Shown here: piece after piece, positions 5,786-9,871 of the stretch
How the letters are laid out: each line of letters begins with the position of its first letter
How positions within the stretch are numbered: the stretch's first letter is position 1
Notes under the pieces: model-generated
Seen by the model: the letters and a program-made list of their open reading frames with translations, nothing else
Told to the model about the DNA's origin: nothing
The model's database searches: none
Position numbers and translations under genes: made by a program
Assembly: GCA_036274055.1 (NCBI GenBank)
Contig: DASUGM010000361.1
Coordinates: 1 to 9,871, forward strand
DNA: 9,871 nt
Direction: 5' to 3'
Origin: DASUGM01 sp036274055
GTDB taxonomy: Bacteria; Acidobacteriota; Vicinamibacteria; Vicinamibacterales; SCN-69-37

Positions 5786-6733
5786 ATGTTCAGTTTCACC
5801 CGACTCGTCGTCCTGTCGTTCGTCGTCGCGTGGTCCGGCGTTCAGCAGGCCGCGCCCGTCCGCCCGAGCAAACTCATCGACAGCGCGCAGCTGTTGACGG
5901 ATCTCCAGACGCTATCCGCCGATGACATGCAGGGCCGGCAGGTCGGGACGCCCGGGGGCGAGAAGGCGCGCGCCTATGTCGTCAAGCGGTTCACGGATTC
6001 CGGCCTCGCGCCGTTCGGCACGTCGTTCGAGGTCCCGTTCACGTTCGCGGCTGGCCGGGCCGCCGGTGCGCCCGAGCGCAAGGGCGTCAACGTCGTCGGC
6101 CAGATCCGCGGCGGCGTCAAGCCGGAGCGCGTCATCGTCATCTCGGCGCACTATGACCACATCGGCGTGCGCAACGGCGAAGTGTTCAACGGCGCCGATG
6201 ACAACGCCTCGGGCACGGCCGCGCTCTTCAGTCTGGCGCAGTACTTCAACGAGAACCGGCCGTCGGCAACGCTGATCTTCGTCGCCTTCGACGCCGAGGA
6301 AGTCGGTCTGCGCGGGGCTCGTGCGTTCCTCGCCTCACCACCCGTGCCGAAAGAGTCGATCATCCTCAACGTCAACATGGACATGATCGGCCGCGATCCG
6401 GACGACAAGCTCTTCGTCGTCGGGACATTTCTGGAACCGTTCCTCAAACCTTACATCGCCAGGATCGCGGCGACGGCGCCGATCAAGCTGCTGATCGGCC
6501 ACGACACTCCTGGCGAGAAGGAAGACTGGACCGGCGACTCCGATCACAAGGCCTTCATGGACGCCAAAATTCCGGCGTTGTACTTCGGCGTCGAGGATTT
6601 CGGCCAGCACCACAAGGCCACTGATGACTACGCGACGATGTCACACGATTTCTACGTGCGCGTGGTCGAAACGATGATTGGCGCGGTCAAGTTATTCGAC
6701 GCCGCGGCGGACGCGATCGCGGCGCGCAAGTAA
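5786..6733 (+). CDS. Exported M28-family metallopeptidase (aminopeptidase type), 315 aa
   Basis: It hydrolyses peptides with a di-zinc centre, most likely as an aminopeptidase outside the cytoplasm. A signal peptide covers residues ~1-22 (FTRLVVLSFVVAWSGVQQA). The propeptide-like start SAQLLTDLQTLSADDMQGR leads into the peptidase domain. The expected M28 residues are present: H122 and D124 in SAHYDHIG, D138 in GADDNASG, the catalytic and ligand pair E171-E172 in FDAEEVGLRG, D199 in NVNMDMIG, and a C-terminal His (H275 or H276) in GQHHKATDD. The length is normal for a single-domain M28 enzyme. The start at 5786 is set by GGAG 7 nt upstream and by the signal peptide; a longer reading of the frame would run back through the neighbouring gene's start. 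It is the first gene of a four-gene operon, ending 2 nt before the ureohydrolase start. The exact peptide preference cannot be read from sequence, and a glutaminyl-cyclase-like activity is a less likely alternative. Confidence 0.92.
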   Translation: MFSFTRLVVLSFVVAWSGVQQAAPVRPSKLIDSAQLLTDLQTLSADDMQGRQVGTPGGEKARAYVVKRFTDSGLAPFGTSFEVPFTFAAGRAAGAPERKGVNVVGQIRGGVKPERVIVISAHYDHIGVRNGEVFNGADDNASGTAALFSLAQYFNENRPSATLIFVAFDAEEVGLRGARAFLASPPVPKESIILNVNMDMIGRDPDDKLFVVGTFLEPFLKPYIARIAATAPIKLLIGHDTPGEKEDWTGDSDHKAFMDAKIPALYFGVEDFGQHHKATDDYATMSHDFYVRVVETMIGAVKLFDAAADAIAARK

Positions 6734-6735
6734 CC

Positions 6736-7542
6736 GTGGGACGGCGTCCGGTCCTGGTCGGCGTCCCGTACGACGCCAGTTCGTCGTATCTGCGAGGGTC
6801 GGCGGCGGCACCGGCGGTGATTCGCGCCGCGCTCCACTCGGCGGCCGGCAATCCGTGGGCCGAGCGACTGGTGAAGTCGTGCACGCCGGAAGCACTCGAA
6901 GATCTGGGTGACCTCGCGCTGCCGGCCGACGGCGAGGCGCGTGCGCTGATCGAAGAGAGCGTCGCCAGGATTGCCCAGGACGGGCGGCCGTTCATCGCGC
7001 TCGGCGGCGATCATTCGATTACCTATCCGATCATCCGCGGTCTGCGCGATCGGTACGCGTCGCTGACGATTCTTCACATCGACGCGCATCCTGATCTCTA
7101 CGACGAGTTCGAAGGCGATCGCTACTCGCACGCCTGTCCGTTCGCGCGAATCATGGAAGAAGGGCTGGTGGCTCGACTCGTCCAGGTCGGGCTGCGCGCG
7201 ACCACCGCGCATGGCCGCGATCAGGCACGGCGTTTTGGCGTCGAGCAAATCGATATGCGCGCGTGGGCCGACGGCGCCCGTCCGTCGACCAGCGGTCACG
7301 TCTTCGTGTCGCTCGATCTCGACGGGATCGATCCCGCGTTTGCTCCGGGTGTGTCCCACAAGGAGCCGGGTGGGTTGTCCGTGCGCGAAGTACTGACGAT
7401 GCTGGACACGCTCGGCGGCGAGCTGGTCGGCGCGGACATCGTCGAGTTCAATCCCTCACAGGACGTCGGCGGCATGACCGCCGGCGTCGCGGCGAAGTTC
7501 GTGAAAGAGCTGGCCGCGCAGTGGATCGTCGAAAGCGACTGA
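6736..7542 (+). CDS. Ureohydrolase (arginase/agmatinase family), plant-arginase type, 268 aa
   Basis: It hydrolyses a guanidino group to urea with a di-manganese centre. All six metal ligands are visible: H93 (LGGDHSITYP), D116, H118 and D120 (ILHIDAHPDLYDEFEG), and D194 and D196 (VSLDLDGIDP). The flanking motifs FEGDRYSHACPFARIMEEG and FAPGVSHKEPGGLSVREVL match the pattern I know from plant mitochondrial arginases (FEGN-YSHAS-FARIMEGG and APGVSHxEPGGLSFRDVL) better than classical bacterial arginases or SpeB. Proteins of that clade can use arginine and sometimes agmatine, so the product is ornithine or putrescine plus urea. Translation starts at a GTG 2 nt after the peptidase stop; there is no clear Shine-Dalgarno, so it is probably translationally coupled. 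It has no plant-type targeting leader; the protein begins at the first core strand (RPVLVGVPYDASSSYLRG). Confidence 0.92.
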   Translation: MGRRPVLVGVPYDASSSYLRGSAAAPAVIRAALHSAAGNPWAERLVKSCTPEALEDLGDLALPADGEARALIEESVARIAQDGRPFIALGGDHSITYPIIRGLRDRYASLTILHIDAHPDLYDEFEGDRYSHACPFARIMEEGLVARLVQVGLRATTAHGRDQARRFGVEQIDMRAWADGARPSTSGHVFVSLDLDGIDPAFAPGVSHKEPGGLSVREVLTMLDTLGGELVGADIVEFNPSQDVGGMTAGVAAKFVKELAAQWIVESD

Positions 7543-7548
7543 TGGCGT

Positions 7549-7563
7549 GAGGCCGGAGGCCTC
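7549..7563 (+). promoter_or_regulatory. Hairpin enclosing the Shine-Dalgarno of the permease gene
   Basis: GAGGCC (7549-7554) and GGCCTC (7558-7563) form a perfect 6-bp GC-rich stem with a GGA loop. The Shine-Dalgarno GGAGG (7555-7559) lies in the loop and the 3' side of this stem, 11 nt before the ATG at 7571. Folding would partly hide it, so translation of the permease may depend on ribosomes arriving from the ureohydrolase gene. The fold is seen in sequence; its effect is inferred. Confidence 0.5.
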
Positions 7564-7570
7564 GAAATCA

Positions 7571-8884
7571 ATGACGACGACGCGGCGCGAAATCGGGCTG
7601 TGGGCGGCAATCTGGCTGATCGTCGGCAACATGATCGGTTCGGGTATTTTCCTGTTGCCGGCCTCGCTAGCGCCGTTTGGCGCGCTGAGTCTGGCCGGCT
7701 GGCTGATCTCGGGAACGGGGAGCGTCCTGCTGGCCCTGGTGTTCGCCAGGCTGGCTCGACGCGACCCGGCTGCCGGCGGCATCTACGCCTACACGCGTGG
7801 TGTCTTCGGCGACTTCGCTGCGTTCTCGGTCGCGTGGGGCTATTGGATTTCGGTGTGGGTGTCGCTCGGAGCGCTGGGCATCGCCTTCGTCGGCGCGCTC
7901 GGGCCGTTCATCGCCGGCACCTGGTTAGGCAGCGGAACCGGCCGCACCGTCCTTGCCATTGGAATGGTCTGGCTCCTCACCGCCGTCAATCTCGGCGGCA
8001 TCGGCGTCGCCAGTCGCGTCCAGGTCGTGACCGCGATCGCGAAAGTGCTGCCGCTGGCGATCATCGGAATCGCCGGCCTGTTCGCGTTCACGCCGGTGCC
8101 GTTCCAGCAGCACGCCAACGACGGGCCGGCGCTCTCGGGCATCCTCACCGTCGTTACGCTGACGTTGTGGGCGTTTCTGGGGATGGAGACCGCGACGATT
8201 CCGGCGGAAGCGGTGAAAGACCCCGAGCGCACGATCCCCCGCGCGACGATCATCGGCACGCTTGGCGTGGCCGCGATCTACATCATCGCAACCGTCGGCG
8301 TGATGAGTCTGGTGCCGCCGGCGACGCTGGCGACCACGACCGCGCCATTTGCCGAAGCGGCGCGCGGTCTGTTCGGCGGAGTTGGCGTCGCCGCGATCGC
8401 GATTGGCGTCGCCATCTCCGCCGCGGGTGCACTGAACGGGTGGATTCTGATTTCCGGACAGTTTCCGCTGGCGGTGGCGCGCGATGGGCTGTTTCCCGCG
8501 GTGTTCGCCCGCACGACGCCGCAGGGCACGCCGTACGCCAGCATGGTCATCGCGTCGGTCTTGACGTCGATCGTGATCTACCTCAATCTCGGGCGCGGCC
8601 TGGTCGAGCTCTACACGTTCATGATCACGTTGTCGACGCTGGGCTCGCTGGTGCCGTATGTGTCGTGCTCGCTCGCCTCGATCGTGATCGCGATGCGTGA
8701 GTCGCGCCCCGGCGACGCGGCGAAGACCGGTACGGTCACGGTTGGCGTGCTCGCCTGCGCCTACTCGCTGTTTGCCGTGTTTGGCGCCGGCGGCGAAGTC
8801 CTGCTCTGGGGCGCGGTGCTGTGCATGATCGGCGTGCCGGTGTACGTGTGGCTGGCGCGCGAGAAACGGCTGGCGACGGCATGA
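7571..8884 (+). CDS. APC-superfamily amino acid permease, AdiC-like (arginine/agmatine/ornithine type), 437 aa
   Basis: This inner-membrane carrier of the APC fold shows about 12 hydrophobic segments. The unwound TM1 motif is GNMIGSGIF (residues 19-27), followed by LLPASLAP. Against the remembered E. coli AdiC sequence, several substrate-site positions are kept: N20 (AdiC N22), S24 (S26), W200 in LTLWAFLGMETA (W202), E206 (E208) and W291 in NGWILISGQ (W293). DPAAGGIYAYTRGVFG (65-80) and VARDGLFPAVFA (302-313) are also family-typical. Likely cargo is arginine, agmatine, ornithine or a methylarginine, by uniport or exchange. The ATG at 7571 is preferred (GGAGG 11 nt upstream, start MTTTRREIGLW); an upstream GTG at 7547 would put the Shine-Dalgarno inside the gene. 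The stop overlaps the next start as ATGA. Lysine, glutamate or polyamine transport remains possible. Confidence 0.9.
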   Translation: MTTTRREIGLWAAIWLIVGNMIGSGIFLLPASLAPFGALSLAGWLISGTGSVLLALVFARLARRDPAAGGIYAYTRGVFGDFAAFSVAWGYWISVWVSLGALGIAFVGALGPFIAGTWLGSGTGRTVLAIGMVWLLTAVNLGGIGVASRVQVVTAIAKVLPLAIIGIAGLFAFTPVPFQQHANDGPALSGILTVVTLTLWAFLGMETATIPAEAVKDPERTIPRATIIGTLGVAAIYIIATVGVMSLVPPATLATTTAPFAEAARGLFGGVGVAAIAIGVAISAAGALNGWILISGQFPLAVARDGLFPAVFARTTPQGTPYASMVIASVLTSIVIYLNLGRGLVELYTFMITLSTLGSLVPYVSCSLASIVIAMRESRPGDAAKTGTVTVGVLACAYSLFAVFGAGGEVLLWGAVLCMIGVPVYVWLAREKRLATA

Positions 8885-9804
8885 GCACGCGCGTCTTCGG
8901 GGAATTGTCGGAAACCGGCAGGATCGGGCGGATGATCGTCAAGCATCCCGCCGACGCGTTTCGTGACGCCGACACCATTGAAGCCCAGTGGCAGGATCTC
9001 AACTTCACCGCCGCGCCGGATCTCGAGCGCGCGATCGAGGAGTACGAGCACTTTCTCGCGCTGATTACGAGCCAGGGCGCGGAGGTTCTGCGCCTGCCGC
9101 CGCGCGACGACGTCGCCATCGACTCGATTTACACCCGCGATGCCACGCTGGTGACGCCGCACGGCCTCGTGTGCTGCCGGATGGGGAAGCGCCAGCGTCA
9201 AACCGAGCCCGGCGCACAAGCGGACGCGTGCCGGGGGTGGGGCGTGCCGGTGATCGGCGAGATCGTCGCGCCCGGGTTGATCGAAGGCGGCGACGTCGTC
9301 TGGCTCGACGACCGCACGGTCGTCGCCGGCCGCGGCTACCGCACGAATGACGAGGGGATTGCGCAATTCCGCGAGATCCTCGGCGGCGCGATCGACGAGC
9401 TCATTACCGTGCCGCTGCCGCACCACCGCGGCCCCGGCGACGTCTTTCATCTGATGTCGATCATCAGCCCGGTCGATCGCGACCTCGCCGTCGTCTACTC
9501 GCCGTTGATGCCGGTGCCGTTTCGTGAGCGATTGCTGTCGCGCGGGATCGCGCTCGTCGAAGTGCCGGACGATGAGTTCGACTCGATGGGCGCCAATGTC
9601 CTCGCGATTGCTCCGCGCCACTGCGTGATGCTCGCCGGCAACCCGCGCACCCGGGCCCGGCTCGAGGTTCACGGCGCGCACGTGCTCGAGTACGAGGGCG
9701 CCGAGATCAGCCTCAAGGGCGGCGGCGGCCCGACCTGCCTGACCCGGCCGCTGTCACGGGGGTCAAACTGGGGTCAGACCCCAGGGGGTCTGACCCCAGT
9801 TTGA
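8881..9804 (+). CDS. Dimethylarginine dimethylaminohydrolase (DDAH)-type guanidine-modifying enzyme, 307 aa
   Basis: This is a cytoplasmic enzyme of the amidinotransferase/arginine-deiminase fold. The expected reaction is hydrolysis of N-omega-methylated arginine to citrulline plus methylamine or dimethylamine. Visible features are the substrate-binding SIYTRDATLVT (82-92), E135 and D138 in LIEGGDVVWLD, GRGYRTNDEGI (150-160), the catalytic H190 in GPGDVFHLMS, the DSMGANVLA segment, and the nucleophile C286 in KGGGGPTCLTRPL. DDAH proteins normally end just after this Cys motif. Here about 16 more residues (from S292) follow, and most are encoded by a hairpin repeat that also supplies the TGA stop (9802-9804). 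The tail is therefore probably an acquired, non-functional extension. The ATG overlaps the permease stop by 4 nt (ATGA), indicating translational coupling, and it begins the family-like MSTRVFGELSETGRI. Arginine deiminase or another guanidine-modifying activity is the main alternative. Confidence 0.88.
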   Translation: MSTRVFGELSETGRIGRMIVKHPADAFRDADTIEAQWQDLNFTAAPDLERAIEEYEHFLALITSQGAEVLRLPPRDDVAIDSIYTRDATLVTPHGLVCCRMGKRQRQTEPGAQADACRGWGVPVIGEIVAPGLIEGGDVVWLDDRTVVAGRGYRTNDEGIAQFREILGGAIDELITVPLPHHRGPGDVFHLMSIISPVDRDLAVVYSPLMPVPFRERLLSRGIALVEVPDDEFDSMGANVLAIAPRHCVMLAGNPRTRARLEVHGAHVLEYEGAEISLKGGGGPTCLTRPLSRGSNWGQTPGGLTPV

Positions 9805-9808
9805 CCCC
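9759..9808. terminator. 50-nt perfect hairpin of REP type at the end of the DDAH-like gene
   Basis: Arms 9759-9780 and 9787-9808 are exact 22-bp inverted repeats; two more C-G pairs leave a 2-nt centre. The sequence is built from GGGGTC and GACCCC units, and each arm also contains its own small palindrome (GGGGTCAGACCCC on the left, GGGGTCTGACCCC on the right). Similar GGGGTCnGACCCC hairpins are, to my memory, dispersed repeats in acidobacterial and deltaproteobacterial genomes. It lies between convergent genes whose stops are only 6 nt apart, so it could act as a two-way transcription stop, though no T run is present. Confidence 0.75.
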
Positions 9809-9810
9809 GC

Positions 9811-9871
9811 CTACCACTGCCGGACGCGCAGCGACTTGATCTTCGGAAAGCTGCGCAGGTCGCGCGTCGCG
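9811..9871 (-). CDS. C-terminal end of an unidentified minus-strand gene (partial)
   Basis: Reading the minus strand from the right edge gives 19 codons ending at a TAG (9811-9813): ATRDLRSFPKIKSLRVRQW. The rest lies beyond the window, so length and start are unknown. The codon use is GC-rich at third positions like the neighbours, and the position immediately after the convergent hairpin fits a real gene end. I do not recognise the family, and 19 residues are too few to assign one. It may be a chance open frame. Confidence 0.4.
   Translation of the reverse strand, partial: ATRDLRSFPKIKSLRVRQW

Noticed and set aside
8761..9681. Minus-strand open frame of 306 codons opposite the DDAH-like gene
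   Set aside because: The plus strand encodes catalytic motifs in the right order; the antisense frame has none.

Overview
The window is GC-rich with tight gene packing. It looks like a chromosomal segment from a soil-type Acidobacteriota, probably class Vicinamibacteria. That is an inference from the acidobacterial-style duplicated orphan permease (ADOP/MacB-like), the Gly/Arg/Ala-rich secreted peptidase, the M28 peptidase and the codon use; there is no rRNA or marker gene to confirm it. I see no CRISPR array, tRNA, rRNA, phage or transposase gene.

Layout: (1) 1-1068 (+) is the 3' part of a large secreted M14-type peptidase-like protein. (2) 1069-1454 is a convergent junction holding a 334-bp AT-richer repeat element (1090-1423). 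It has perfect 22-bp terminal inverted repeats built from variant heptamers and an internal duplication. A long palindrome sits at each end and mirrors the end of the adjacent gene. (3) 1455-3956 (-) is an 833-aa FtsX/MacB-type permease of the ADOP kind. (4) 4011-5183 (+), divergent from it, is a class V PLP-dependent aminotransferase-fold enzyme (isopenicillin-N-epimerase-like). (5) 5183-5203 is a three-copy heptamer tandem repeat between convergent gene ends. (6) 5206-5736 (-) is a small exported DUF1579-like protein. (7) 5786-9804 (+) is a tight four-gene operon: exported M28 metallopeptidase, plant-arginase-type ureohydrolase, AdiC-like amino acid permease, and a dimethylarginine dimethylaminohydrolase (DDAH)-type guanidine-modifying enzyme. 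(8) 9759-9808 is a strong REP-like hairpin that forms the very end of the DDAH reading frame. It faces the last codons of an unidentified minus-strand gene (9811-9871).

How the genes fit together: the four-gene operon reads as a module for scavenging guanidino amino acids. The exported peptidase would release amino acids. The AdiC-like carrier, which keeps the Asn, Glu and two Trp positions of the arginine/agmatine antiporter, would move arginine, methylarginine, agmatine or ornithine. The ureohydrolase would split arginine or agmatine to urea plus ornithine or putrescine. The DDAH-like enzyme would convert methylated arginines to citrulline plus methylamines. The coupling between genes is visible (2-nt gap, 28-nt gap with a hairpin holding the Shine-Dalgarno, ATGA overlap). 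The substrates are inferred.

The most unusual structure is not a protein. All three convergent (3'-3') junctions hold repeat or palindromic DNA, whereas the two divergent and three co-directional junctions hold no comparable long repeat. At the first junction the element ends coincide with near-perfect inverted copies of the neighbouring coding ends.
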